DNA from: an uncultured Eubacteriales bacterium
GTDB taxonomy: Bacteria > Bacillota > Clostridia > Oscillospirales > Oscillospiraceae
Direction: 5' to 3'
Assembly: GCA_900546515.1 (NCBI GenBank)
Contig: URDG01000035.1
Span: forward strand, 1-27,198
Length of the DNA: 27,198 bases
The notes under the pieces were generated by a model. It saw nothing but the letters and a program-made list of their open reading frames with translations, was not told the DNA's origin and did no database searches. The first letter of the stretch is position 1. Every line of letters begins with the position of its first letter. Made by a program: the position numbers and the translations under genes. Positions 7,354-16,007 of the stretch are shown in pieces.

Positions 7354-7397
7354 CTGCAAATTACGTTTAACGCACAATTTCTGAATGGAGGATCAAT

Positions 7398-8288
7398 ATG
7401 AAATCGAAGGTATATTTTACCCGTGAGCTCACTCCGGAAAAGGTAGTGGAGCTGTATCACCAGCTCGGCATCGAGCTGCCCGGCAGGGTCGCAGTGAAGG
7501 TGCATTCCGGCGAAAAGGGCAACCAGAATTTTCTGCGTCCCGAATTCTGGCGTCCCATGGTGGACGACGTGCACGGCACGGTAGTAGAATGCAACACGGC
7601 TTACGGCGACGCCGCCGGCGGTGTGCGCGACCATACCGAGCCGCATCTGCGCCTCATCGCTGAGCACGGCTGGACAAGGTATTTCGACGTTGACCTCATG
7701 GACGCCGAGGGGCCGGACGTCGTATGGAAAATACCGAACGGCAAGATACTAAAGGAAAACCATCTCGGCAAAAACATAATGAATTATGACTCCATGCTCG
7801 TGCTCGCCCACTTCAAGGGTCATCCGATGGGCGGCTACGGCGGGGCGCTCAAGCAGCTGTCCATCGGCTGCGCATCCCGCGCAGGCAAAGCGCTGATACA
7901 TTCCGCCGGAAAGACCGACGACCGCTACAAGACATGGGAAGAGCACGCAAGCTCCATCGAGTTCCCCGAGGCCATGGCGGACGCGGCAATGAGCGTCGTG
8001 GAGCACTTCAACGGCAATATGGCCTTCATCAACGTCATGAAAAACATCTCCGTCGACTGCGACTGCTGCGTCGTAGCAGAGGACCCGTGCATGAAGGACA
8101 TCGGTATTCTCTCCTCGCTCGACCCCGTTGCGATAGATCAGGCCTGCATCGACCTTGTCCTCGCCTCCGGCGACCCGGGAACGGAGCATTTCATGGAGCG
8201 TGTCAACAGCCGCAACGGCATCCACACCATCGAAGCCGCCGCCGAGCTCGGATACGGCTCCCGCGAATACGAGCTCATAGAAGTGTGA
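7398..8288 (+). CDS. DUF362 domain-containing protein
   Basis: A 296-residue protein of the DUF362 family. Typical stretches are VAVKVHSGEKGNQNFLRP near residues 31-48, then MLVLAHFKGHPMGGYGGALKQLSIGCASRAGK in the middle, and DCDCCVVAEDPCMKDIGILSSLDPVAIDQACIDLV towards the C-terminus. Members often carry an extra ferredoxin-like domain; this one ends shortly after the core domain and has none, though the clustered cysteines (DCDCC, DPC) could bind a metal. Biochemical function of the family is not settled. GGAGG lies 6 nt before the ATG. It ends just ahead of a strong terminator and follows the unknown membrane protein, so a shared function is possible but unproven. Confidence 0.88.
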   Translation: MKSKVYFTRELTPEKVVELYHQLGIELPGRVAVKVHSGEKGNQNFLRPEFWRPMVDDVHGTVVECNTAYGDAAGGVRDHTEPHLRLIAEHGWTRYFDVDLMDAEGPDVVWKIPNGKILKENHLGKNIMNYDSMLVLAHFKGHPMGGYGGALKQLSIGCASRAGKALIHSAGKTDDRYKTWEEHASSIEFPEAMADAAMSVVEHFNGNMAFINVMKNISVDCDCCVVAEDPCMKDIGILSSLDPVAIDQACIDLVLASGDPGTEHFMERVNSRNGIHTIEAAAELGYGSREYELIEV

Positions 8289-8301
8289 GTCGGAATTACA
8301 G

Positions 8302-8336
8302 AAAAAAAGAAGCTGCCCGCGGGCAGCTTCTTTTTT
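8302..8336. terminator. Bidirectional intrinsic terminator between DUF362 gene and trmO
   Basis: A perfect 11-bp palindrome GAAGCTGCCCG/CGGGCAGCTTC (8309-8330) is flanked by seven A on the left and six T on the right, so it can stop transcription from both sides. It overlaps the trmO stop codon by two bases. Confidence 0.93.
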
Positions 8337-9042
8337 ACGTCTTATTGCGCTCACGGGGAGCTTTTTCTATCGCCTGTACTGTAAGCGTATCGCCGTCAAC
8401 TGAAAATCTCACGTTCATGTCCGCAAAAGCCATGGCGTACACGCGCGCCGGGTCGTGCTGGTAGCGCGGGCGCGGGTCGTTTGCAAGCACGCCGGTGAGC
8501 GCGGCGCGCTTATCCTCCGGCACCTCCGCCAGAAGCTCCGGTGCAAACTCCACCGCAAGCTGCTTCCCCTTGTCCGGCGCAAAGCCGGAACGCGCGTCCT
8601 CGTGCGCGTCCGCATACGGGATGTAGGGCTTTATGTCGAATATGGGCGTACCGTCCATGAGATCCGCCCCGGCGACGGTCAGCACGGGGCCCAGGCTGCC
8701 GCCGGTCTCGGCGCGCACGAGGCGCACACAGCTCAGCCCAAGCGAATTCGGCCGGAACGGCGAGCGCGTGGCGAACACGCCCATACGTTCGTTTCCGCCA
8801 AGGCGCGGCGGGCGCACGGTAGGCGACCACGTTTCACGCACGGCTTCAGAAAACTGCCAGATGAGCCACAGGTGCGAAAAGCCCTCTATGCCGCGTATTG
8901 CATCGGCCGCACGGTATTCCGGCTCAAATATTATGCGCGCCTCAAGCTCGCCGACAATACCCGCCTGACGCGGTATGCCGAATTTTTCCCTGAAATCGCT
9001 CTCGATATGAGCGATCGGTCTTATTACGAATTCTCCGGACAT
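8335..9042 (-). CDS. trmO: tRNA (N6-threonylcarbamoyladenosine37-N6)-methyltransferase TrmO
   Basis: TrmO (YaeB/TsaA family) methylates t6A37 of threonine tRNAs to m6t6A using S-adenosylmethionine, improving decoding of ACY codons. The signature PRLGGNERMGVFATRSPFRPNSLGLS (residues about 79-104) is clear, as are the N-terminal PIAHIESDFREKFGIPRQAG and the later DLMDGTPIFDIKPYIPYAD. Its 235 residues match the E. coli protein. The C-terminal part (RPRYQHDPARVYAMAFADMNVRF) is the usual accessory domain. The gene begins 1 nt after the stop of the CPBP protease gene and is the last gene of the miaB-mutS unit, ending at the shared terminator. Confidence 0.92.
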   Translation of the reverse strand: MSGEFVIRPIAHIESDFREKFGIPRQAGIVGELEARIIFEPEYRAADAIRGIEGFSHLWLIWQFSEAVRETWSPTVRPPRLGGNERMGVFATRSPFRPNSLGLSCVRLVRAETGGSLGPVLTVAGADLMDGTPIFDIKPYIPYADAHEDARSGFAPDKGKQLAVEFAPELLAEVPEDKRAALTGVLANDPRPRYQHDPARVYAMAFADMNVRFSVDGDTLTVQAIEKAPRERNKT

Positions 9043-9043
9043 T

Positions 9044-9751
9044 TCACATCATTTCCTGCAGATACATCAGCGCCCGCATGGATATGCCGTTTATCAGCAT
9101 GTGCAGGAAGATGCTGCCCCAGATCGTATCCGTGCGCTCATAGCAGCGGCACAGCAGATACGACACCGGCAGATACTGCACAAGGTATATCCAGTAACGC
9201 GGGTCTGCAATGGCATAATTCCATACATGGTACAGCGAGAACAGCAGCATGCTCGCCGCATAGGCCGCAATACGGCTGCGCCTTCTCAACAGGCCGAACA
9301 CGCCCGCGCGGAACAGCAGCTCCTCCACTATCGGCGCAAGGAACACCGCCGCCGCGGCCATAGGGCCGTAATCGTCCAGCGCAAGGCTCGTCACGGCCTG
9401 ATTGTTCGGGTTCTCCGCCGCGGTAAAAGCGCTGAGCACAAAGCCGAGCAGTATGTTGAAGCACAGCATCAGTCCATAGGCGGCCAGTATCTCTGCGACC
9501 GTGCGCCACGGATGGTCGCACAGCGGGTCAAAATCCCGCCGCATGAACCTGCCGGCAAATACCAGCATGTATGCCGCGCCCACGGCGTAGCTCATAAGAT
9601 TCGCCGCGGAGTCGCTGACCGCGCCGGACGCGAGCACAAGGCCGAGTGCTAGCGGCAGCAGGACGATGTGTATCGGGAAGTACACAAGCACGGCGACGGC
9701 TTCTCTTTTCGTCAGCGCGCTCGTGAACGGGGGCTGTTCGCGCTTTTTCAT
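9044..9751 (-). CDS. CPBP (CAAX/Abi) family intramembrane glutamic-type protease
   Basis: A 235-residue integral membrane protein with about six to seven helices. The family motifs are in place: E143-E144-x3-R148 (IVEELLFRAG), FSLYH with His175, and H217-x3-N221 (HMLINGIS). CPBP proteins include Rce1-like peptidases and bacteriocin-immunity proteins; the substrate here is unknown. Its ATG overlaps the mutS stop by one base (TGATG), which points to translational coupling, and trmO follows after 1 nt. Nothing in the context suggests bacteriocin production. Confidence 0.88.
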   Translation of the reverse strand: MKKREQPPFTSALTKREAVAVLVYFPIHIVLLPLALGLVLASGAVSDSAANLMSYAVGAAYMLVFAGRFMRRDFDPLCDHPWRTVAEILAAYGLMLCFNILLGFVLSAFTAAENPNNQAVTSLALDDYGPMAAAAVFLAPIVEELLFRAGVFGLLRRRSRIAAYAASMLLFSLYHVWNYAIADPRYWIYLVQYLPVSYLLCRCYERTDTIWGSIFLHMLINGISMRALMYLQEMM

Positions 9752-12360
9752 CAGGCTCTCGCTTTCTTTTGCAGCTCAAAGAGCATATTCATGGCCTCGA
9801 TAGGCGTGATGGTGTTGAGGTCGGCGTTTCTCAGTATCTCGCGCACCTCATCCGCGCCGACGTCGGCAAAGCTGATCTGTCCGTCGCCGGCGGTATGCGC
9901 CTGCACGGAGGGCACGGCCGCCGCGCCGTTCGCTTCGAGCTCCTTGAGATAGCCCTTGGCCTTTGAGATTATCGCGTCGGGCAGGCCTGCGAGCTTTGCG
10001 ACTTCGATGCCGTAGCTGTCGTCCGCCGCTCCGCGCACTATCTTGCGCAGGAACACCAGCGTGCCGCCCTGCTTCTTCGCCGTGATGTTATAATTTCTCA
10101 CGCCGCCGAGCTCGCCCTCGAGCGCGGACAGCTCATGGTAATGCGTGGCAAACATCGTTTTCGCGCCGAGCTTACGCTTGTCGGCGCAGTATTCAAGCAC
10201 CGCGCGGGCAATGGCCATGCCGTCGAAGGTGGACGTGCCGCGGCCTATCTCATCAAGGATGAGCAGCGACGCGCTCGTGGCGTGCCGGAGTATGTTCGCC
10301 ATCTCGTTCATCTCGACCATGAAGGTGGACTGGCCGGAGGCGAGGTCGTCGGACGCGCCGATGCGCGTGAAAACGCGGTCGACGATGCCTATGGTAGCGC
10401 TCCGCGCCGGGACAAACGAACCCATCTGCGCCATGAGGACGATAAGCGCCGTCTGACGCATATAGGTGGATTTACCTGCCATATTGGGGCCTGTGACTAT
10501 CGCAACGCGGTCGTCCGCGTCGTTGAGATAGGTGTCGTTCGGAACAAAGAGCACGTCCTTCATGCTCTGCTCGACCACCGGGTGGCGGCCCTCCTTTATG
10601 TTCAGCTCGCGCGAGGTATCGACCTCCGGCATGGTGTAGTTGTTTCTGACGGCGGTCTCCGCCAACGAGCACAGCACGTCCAGCCGGGCCACGGCGTCCG
10701 ACGCGGCCTGTATCCTGTCCACCTTGGCCGCGACGCTGCCGCGTATCTCGGCAAAGAAATCGTATTCCAGCTCGTTTATCCTGTCGCGCGAAGTAAGGAG
10801 CGTGTTTTCAAGCTCCTTGAGCTCCTGCGTGAAGTAGCGCTCATTGGACACGAGCGTCTGTTTTCTTATATAGTCATCGGGTATGTTCGCCTCGCCCGCG
10901 GATTTCGGCACGTCGATATAATAGCCGAACACCTTGTTGTAGCCGACCTTGAGCTTCTTTATCCCGGTGCGCTCCCGCTCCCGCTCCTCAAGTCTTGATA
11001 CCATCTCCGCGCCGTGGTCGCGCACATTGCGCAGCCTGTCGAGCTCCTCGGAGTAGCCCGTGCGGATAAAGCCGCCCTCGCGTACGGAAAACGGCGGCTC
11101 GTCGTCAATGGCGCGGTCTATCTCGGCGCGCATATCCTCAAGCGCGTCCATCGCGCAGATGCTCCTGAGCTCCTGACTCGCAAAGCCGGAAAGAAGCTCC
11201 TTGAGCTTCGGCAGTACGGCGGCGCAGTTTGCAAGCGACCTCAGATCGCGCGCCCCGGCGGTGCCGTAGACGCAGCGTCCCACCAGGCGCTGCATGTCGC
11301 TTATATTCTTCAGCGTGAGGATGAGCTCTCCGCGCCGGACATTGTCCTTATACAGGTCGTTCACGGCGGCAAGGCGGCGCTTTATCGCAACCGCAGAGAG
11401 CAGCGGCCGCTCCACCCATGCGCGCATCATACGGCTGCCCATCGGCGTTTTGGTCTTGTCGAGCACCCACAGCAGCGAGCCGCGCTTTTCGCCCGAGCGC
11501 AGGGATTCCGTGAGCTCAAGGCTTCTCCGCGTCGTCCAGTCCATCTCCATATAGCGCCCGCCGTAGAACACGTCGAGCTTGTTTATATGGCTTATGTCGA
11601 ACTTCTGCGTCTCTATAATATAGCTGAGAAGAGCGCCGGCGGCGCAGACTGCGCCCGGCGTCTCGCCTATCCCGCTCTCATCGATGCTGCTGAAGCCGAA
11701 CTGCCGGCACACGAGCGCGGAGGCAGGCATATAATCAAAGCGCCTGCCGCCCGTCTCCACCATGATGCCGAGCTTTTTCGTGAGAAAGTCGCTTATGGCG
11801 CTCTCATCCTCAGCTCCTGCGGAGAGCACCGCCTCCTTCGGCAGGAAACGGCCCAGCTCGTTGAGTATATGGTTTACGGGGTCGCTGTTAAACGCGGCGC
11901 AGCAGAATTCGCCCGTGGAAATATCGCAGAACGCGACGCCGCCGCTGCCCGGCGCGAGATACACCGAGGCGATATAGTTGCTCCGCTCGTCGACGAGCAT
12001 GGAGCTTTCGGTCACCGTACCGGGGGAGATTATGCGGATAACGTCCCTCTCTACCAGCCCCTTTGCAAGCGCGGGATCCTCCATCTGCTCGCATATGGCG
12101 ACCTTGTAGCCCTTGGCTATAAGGCGCGCGATATAAGCCTCGGCGCTGTGATACGGCACGCCGCACATGGGCGTGCGCTCGTCCGGATTCTCGACGTTCC
12201 TGTCTCTCGTCGTCAGCGCGAGGTCCAGCTCACGCGAGGCAAGCTTCGCATCTTCGTCGAACATCTCATAAAAATCGCCGAGACGGAAAAACAGCAGGCA
12301 ATCCTGATGCTTCTCCTTTATTTCGTAATACTGCCGCTTCATCGGCGTAAGCTCAGCCAT
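9751..12360 (-). CDS. mutS: DNA mismatch repair protein MutS
   Basis: MutS recognises mismatches and small loops in newly replicated DNA and recruits MutL in an ATP-dependent way. The 869 residues cover the complete MutS1 layout. The mismatch-reading Phe-x-Glu motif is F30-Y-E32 in GDFYEMF, connector and lever domains follow, and the ATPase carries Walker A GPNMAGKST near residue 624 and Walker B LLILDEIGRGTSTFDG near 700. The C-terminal end TPIEAMNMLFELQKK is typical of MutS1 and differs from MutS2, which would have a Smr domain. AGAGGTAG lies just upstream of ATG 12360. It sits 34 nt after miaB, as in many Firmicutes. mutL is divergent here, not downstream. Confidence 0.97.
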   Translation of the reverse strand: MAELTPMKRQYYEIKEKHQDCLLFFRLGDFYEMFDEDAKLASRELDLALTTRDRNVENPDERTPMCGVPYHSAEAYIARLIAKGYKVAICEQMEDPALAKGLVERDVIRIISPGTVTESSMLVDERSNYIASVYLAPGSGGVAFCDISTGEFCCAAFNSDPVNHILNELGRFLPKEAVLSAGAEDESAISDFLTKKLGIMVETGGRRFDYMPASALVCRQFGFSSIDESGIGETPGAVCAAGALLSYIIETQKFDISHINKLDVFYGGRYMEMDWTTRRSLELTESLRSGEKRGSLLWVLDKTKTPMGSRMMRAWVERPLLSAVAIKRRLAAVNDLYKDNVRRGELILTLKNISDMQRLVGRCVYGTAGARDLRSLANCAAVLPKLKELLSGFASQELRSICAMDALEDMRAEIDRAIDDEPPFSVREGGFIRTGYSEELDRLRNVRDHGAEMVSRLEERERERTGIKKLKVGYNKVFGYYIDVPKSAGEANIPDDYIRKQTLVSNERYFTQELKELENTLLTSRDRINELEYDFFAEIRGSVAAKVDRIQAASDAVARLDVLCSLAETAVRNNYTMPEVDTSRELNIKEGRHPVVEQSMKDVLFVPNDTYLNDADDRVAIVTGPNMAGKSTYMRQTALIVLMAQMGSFVPARSATIGIVDRVFTRIGASDDLASGQSTFMVEMNEMANILRHATSASLLILDEIGRGTSTFDGMAIARAVLEYCADKRKLGAKTMFATHYHELSALEGELGGVRNYNITAKKQGGTLVFLRKIVRGAADDSYGIEVAKLAGLPDAIISKAKGYLKELEANGAAAVPSVQAHTAGDGQISFADVGADEVREILRNADLNTITPIEAMNMLFELQKKARA

Positions 12361-12394
12361 ATCTCTACCTCTGTTTCTGATGAGTGTCTTTTTA

Positions 12395-13807
12395 TTATTC
12401 TATCTCCCCGTAGAGCGCCCATGTGTTGCTTGCGGTGATCTTTACATCTATGAAATGTCCGATAAGCTCCTTGCCGCCGTGCAGGTGGACGAGCCTGCCG
12501 CCGTTCGTGCGGCTGGAGAGATTGTACTCCTCCTTGCCGGTCTCACCGTCGACGAGCACGCGCACGGTTTTCCCCTCGTACTCCCTGTGCTTCTCTCCGG
12601 AGATGCGGTTGGAAACCTCCATGAGGCGGTCGAAGTGCTTCTGCTTTTCCTCTCTGGTGAAAGGATCCGGCATGGAGGCCGCAGGTGTGCCGACGCGCTT
12701 TGAATAGATAAAGGTGAACATCGCGTCATAGCGGACAGCCTCTACAAGGCTTATGGTGTCCTCAAAATCCTGATCGGTCTCGCCGGGGAAGCCCACGATA
12801 ATGTCCGTCGTGAGCACGAGATCCGGCATATAGCTTCTGGCAAGCTCGACCTGGCGGAGATATTTCGCGCGGTCATAGCTGCGGTTCATGGCCTTGAGTA
12901 TCCTGTCCGAGCCGGACTGCACCGGCAGATGCAGCTGATGGGCGCAGTGAGAGCACTCCGCCATCGTCCTGAACAGCTTTTCCGTGGCGTCCTTGGGGTG
13001 GCTCGTCATGAAGCGGATGAGATAATCGCCGGGGATGGCGTCTATCATGCGGATAAGATCCGCAAAATCCGTCCCGTCGTCAAGATCCTTGCCGTAGGAG
13101 TTGACATTCTGCCCGAGCAGGGTGATCTCCCTGTACCCGGCCTCGATGAGCCCGCGCGCCTCGGCCACGACGTCCTCCGCTCTCCTTGAGCGCTCGCGCC
13201 CGCGGACATAAGGGACGATGCAGTAGGTGCAGAAATTGTTGCAGCCGTACATGATCGACAGCCACGCCTTCACGCCGTCCGTGCGCCGGACGGGGATACC
13301 CTCGGCGACGCTGCCGGTGTCCTTCTCCGTGGCAAAAACGCGCTTATGGCCGTCCATCACGCGCTTTACAAGCTCGGGAAAGCGCCACAGCTCATGCGGG
13401 CCGAACACCAGGTCGACCACGGGGTAGGACATTTTGATCTTCTGCGCCATATGCTCCTGCTGCACCATGCAACCGCACACGGCGATTATCTGGCCCGGGC
13501 GGGCCTTCTTGGAGTGGTTGAGCGCGCCAACGTTGCCCAGCACGCGCATCTCCGCATGCTCGCGCACGGCGCAGGTATTGACAACGATAATGTCCGCGGC
13601 AAACTCATCCTCCGTAAAGCCGCAGCCCATCTCGGCAAGGTAGCCGCGCAGCTTCTCGCTGTCGGCCTCATTCTGCTGGCAGCCGTAGGTGTCCACCATA
13701 GCCAGCATCGTCCTGCCCTCGCGCGCATTTCTCTCTGCGATCTCCCGGCAGATGCCCTCCTGCCGCTTTATTTCGTTTACATCTATGATCTTTCTCTCGT
13801 AGCTCAT
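12395..13807 (-). CDS. miaB: tRNA-2-methylthio-N6-dimethylallyladenosine synthase MiaB
   Basis: MiaB is a radical-SAM methylthiotransferase that converts i6A37 to ms2i6A37 in tRNAs reading UNN codons. The N-terminal UPF0004 domain supplies three cluster cysteines (Cys43 in YGCQQNEAD, Cys79 in NTCAVRE, Cys113 in CGCM). The radical-SAM motif is C189-x3-C193-x2-C196 (GCNNFCTYCIVPYVRGRE), and a TRAM domain closes the protein from about 405. Its 470 residues fit the family, and VRGRERSR separates it from MtaB and RimO. GAGGA precedes ATG 13807. It is the promoter-proximal gene of miaB-mutS-CPBP-trmO and partners functionally with MiaA, encoded on the opposite strand 2.2 kb away. Confidence 0.96.
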   Translation of the reverse strand: MSYERKIIDVNEIKRQEGICREIAERNAREGRTMLAMVDTYGCQQNEADSEKLRGYLAEMGCGFTEDEFAADIIVVNTCAVREHAEMRVLGNVGALNHSKKARPGQIIAVCGCMVQQEHMAQKIKMSYPVVDLVFGPHELWRFPELVKRVMDGHKRVFATEKDTGSVAEGIPVRRTDGVKAWLSIMYGCNNFCTYCIVPYVRGRERSRRAEDVVAEARGLIEAGYREITLLGQNVNSYGKDLDDGTDFADLIRMIDAIPGDYLIRFMTSHPKDATEKLFRTMAECSHCAHQLHLPVQSGSDRILKAMNRSYDRAKYLRQVELARSYMPDLVLTTDIIVGFPGETDQDFEDTISLVEAVRYDAMFTFIYSKRVGTPAASMPDPFTREEKQKHFDRLMEVSNRISGEKHREYEGKTVRVLVDGETGKEEYNLSSRTNGGRLVHLHGGKELIGHFIDVKITASNTWALYGEIE

Positions 13808-13842
13808 TCATATATCCTCATACAACGATAAATTAGCATTTT

Positions 13843-13872
13843 ATTTTAACATAATTGTTATGGAAATTTCAA
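13843..13872 (-). promoter_or_regulatory. Sigma-A-type promoter for miaB-mutS operon
   Basis: On the minus strand TTGAAA (13867-13872) and TAAAAT (13843-13848) are separated by 18 nt. The box pair physically overlaps the spacer of the opposite-strand mutL promoter. Confidence 0.65.
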
Positions 13873-13889
13873 CAGATTTACGGTATAAT
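13861..13889 (+). promoter_or_regulatory. Sigma-A-type promoter for mutL operon
   Basis: A perfect -10 TATAAT (13884-13889) lies 17 nt after a weaker -35 TGGAAA (13861-13866). Predicted start near 13896 leaves about 40 nt to ATG 13935. Confidence 0.65.
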
Positions 13890-13934
13890 GTTTTGCTATT
13901 GAAAAATGGCCCCATTGAAACAGGAGTTTTATAT

Positions 13935-15914
13935 ATGCCAGTCATAAATGTCTTATCTCCGCATGTTGCGGACATGATCGCCGCAGGCGAGGTCGTGGAG
14001 CGTCCCGCCTCGGTGATAAAGGAGCTCGTGGAGAACTCGTTCGACGCGGGCGCGAAAAATATAACCGTGGAGATACGCGGCGGCGGGGCGACCTACATCC
14101 GCGTGACCGACGACGGCTGCGGCATGCAGCCGGAGGATGCGGGCGTCGCCTTTCTGCGCCATGCGACGAGCAAGCTGCACGATGAGCGCGGGCTTGAGTC
14201 CATAAGCACTATGGGCTTCCGCGGCGAGGCTCTCGCGGCGATCTCCGCCGTGTCGAAAATCGAGCTGCGCACCCGCTTTCAGGGCAGCGATGCCGGAACG
14301 CGCGTCACGCTTGAGGCCGGGGACATTCAGGATATGGGCCCCTGCGGCTGCCCCGAGGGGACGACCATGATCGTGCGCGACATATTCTACAACACGCCCG
14401 CCCGCCTCAAATTTCTCAAATCCGACAGGAGCGAGGCTTCCGCCTGCGTTACCGCCGCCCTGCGCTGCGCGCTTGGGCATCCCGAGGTCTCCGTGCGCTT
14501 TATAAAGGACGGGAGCGAGGAATTCTTCTCCCCAGGCGACGGACGGATGGATTCATGCATATACTCTCTTCTGGGGCGCGACACCGCCTCCACGCTTCTT
14601 GAGCTGAAAAGCGACGCCGACGGGCTCTCCGTCGAGGGCTTCACGTCCTCTCCCTCCGCCGGGCGCGGCAACCGCGCCATGCAGTTTTTCTTCTGCAACG
14701 GCAGATACATAAGATCCGCGCTGCTGCAGAGCGCCGTGGAGCAGGCGTATAAAAACACGCTTCTCACCGGGCGCTATCCCGCATGCGTGCTGTATCTGGG
14801 CATGGGCTACGGCAGCGTTGACGTCAATGTCCACCCCGCAAAGACCGAGGTCAAGTTCTCATATGAGAAAAAGGTGTTCGACCTTGTTTATCACGCGGTG
14901 CTGCTCGCGCTGCACAACGAAAACCGCACGGCGCAGATAGAACTGTCCGAGTCGACGCGGAAGCTGGCCTCCGCCGCCGTTTCTCCTTCAGCTGCTTCTC
15001 CTTCCGCCGCACCCCATCCCGCATATACCCCCGCGCCATCCGCTGCATACCGGCCGGCGGCCGCGCCGCATACCGGCGCGGCGCGGATACAATCTCCGCG
15101 CGCGGATATTTACCAGCGCCCCGGCGCGCAGGATCGGCGCGAAGGCATCTCTCCGTCAAGACCCGCCGCGGGCGCGTCCGCCGGTATGCACAGCAGTGAG
15201 ATACCGTATCAGACGCGTATAGATATGGACAGCCGTCAGGTTCCGGCGGTTTCCGGCACGAAAGCCGTTGATACGGCAGGCTTCGCGCCCTCTTCTCCCA
15301 ACAGGGATGTTGAAAACTCTGTTCAAAATGTTGAAAGCCGGTCTGTTCCCGACCACAAGATAGTGGGTGAGGCTCTCAAGACTTATATCATTATCGAGGT
15401 GGGCGACGAGCTTATTTTCATCGACAAGCACGCCGCGCACGAGCGCATGATCTTCGACCGGCTCAAGGAGCAGGAGCATACGGTCATGTCTCAGCAGCTG
15501 CTCACTCCCGCAACGCTGCGCCTCTCCGGCGAGGATGCGGAGCTTATTGAGAAAAACGGCGCGCTTCTCGGCGAGCTGGGCTTTGAGATAGAGCCCTTCG
15601 GGGAGCGCGAATATATACTGCGCGCCGTCCCATACGATATGGAGCCCGGCGACGCGGCGGCCGCCGTGGAGGAGATATGCGAGAAGTTCCGCCGCGGCAA
15701 GGCCCCGGACCCGTCAGCCGCGCGCGACGAGATACTGCACACCGTCGCCTGCAAAGCGGCGATAAAGGCCGGGTGGGATACAGATCCCCGCGAGCTTGAG
15801 AAGATAGCGGAGGCCGTTCTGTCCGGCAGGGTCAAATACTGCCCGCACGGCCGGCCCGTATCGGTCATAATGACGCGCAGGGATCTCGACAAGCAGTTCA
15901 AACGAATAGTATAG
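13935..15914 (+). CDS. mutL: DNA mismatch repair protein MutL (endonuclease type)
   Basis: MutL couples MutS to strand removal. The GHKL ATPase domain is intact: IAAGEVVERPASVIKELVENSFDAGA (Glu30, Asn34), DDGCGM (59-64) and MGFRGEALAAI. A long Ala/Pro/Ser-rich linker covers roughly residues 345-465. The C-terminal domain has the metal-dependent nicking motif DKHAAHERMIFD at residue 497, a D-[QK]-H-A-x2-E-x4-[ED] form, plus ACKAAIKAGW and CPHGRP; such MutL proteins nick DNA and occur in bacteria without MutH. It is 659 residues long. ATG 13935 is preferred because AGGAG lies 8 nt upstream and the protein then starts MPVINVLSPHVADMIAAGEV; the frame extends further back but into the promoter. 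Confidence 0.96.
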   Translation: MPVINVLSPHVADMIAAGEVVERPASVIKELVENSFDAGAKNITVEIRGGGATYIRVTDDGCGMQPEDAGVAFLRHATSKLHDERGLESISTMGFRGEALAAISAVSKIELRTRFQGSDAGTRVTLEAGDIQDMGPCGCPEGTTMIVRDIFYNTPARLKFLKSDRSEASACVTAALRCALGHPEVSVRFIKDGSEEFFSPGDGRMDSCIYSLLGRDTASTLLELKSDADGLSVEGFTSSPSAGRGNRAMQFFFCNGRYIRSALLQSAVEQAYKNTLLTGRYPACVLYLGMGYGSVDVNVHPAKTEVKFSYEKKVFDLVYHAVLLALHNENRTAQIELSESTRKLASAAVSPSAASPSAAPHPAYTPAPSAAYRPAAAPHTGAARIQSPRADIYQRPGAQDRREGISPSRPAAGASAGMHSSEIPYQTRIDMDSRQVPAVSGTKAVDTAGFAPSSPNRDVENSVQNVESRSVPDHKIVGEALKTYIIIEVGDELIFIDKHAAHERMIFDRLKEQEHTVMSQQLLTPATLRLSGEDAELIEKNGALLGELGFEIEPFGEREYILRAVPYDMEPGDAAAAVEEICEKFRRGKAPDPSAARDEILHTVACKAAIKAGWDTDPRELEKIAEAVLSGRVKYCPHGRPVSVIMTRRDLDKQFKRIV

Positions 15915-16007
15915 GCAGTGCCGGACGACGTGTCTGCGGTATCCTGCGGATGATATGCGCGGCGCCGCCTGTGATTTTCGATTTTTGCCGGCAGGAGGCT
16001 TGACAGG

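Noticed and set aside
11014..12438. A 474-codon plus-strand open frame opposite mutS
   Set aside because: Antisense of the conserved mutS coding sequence with no start signal or domain of its own.
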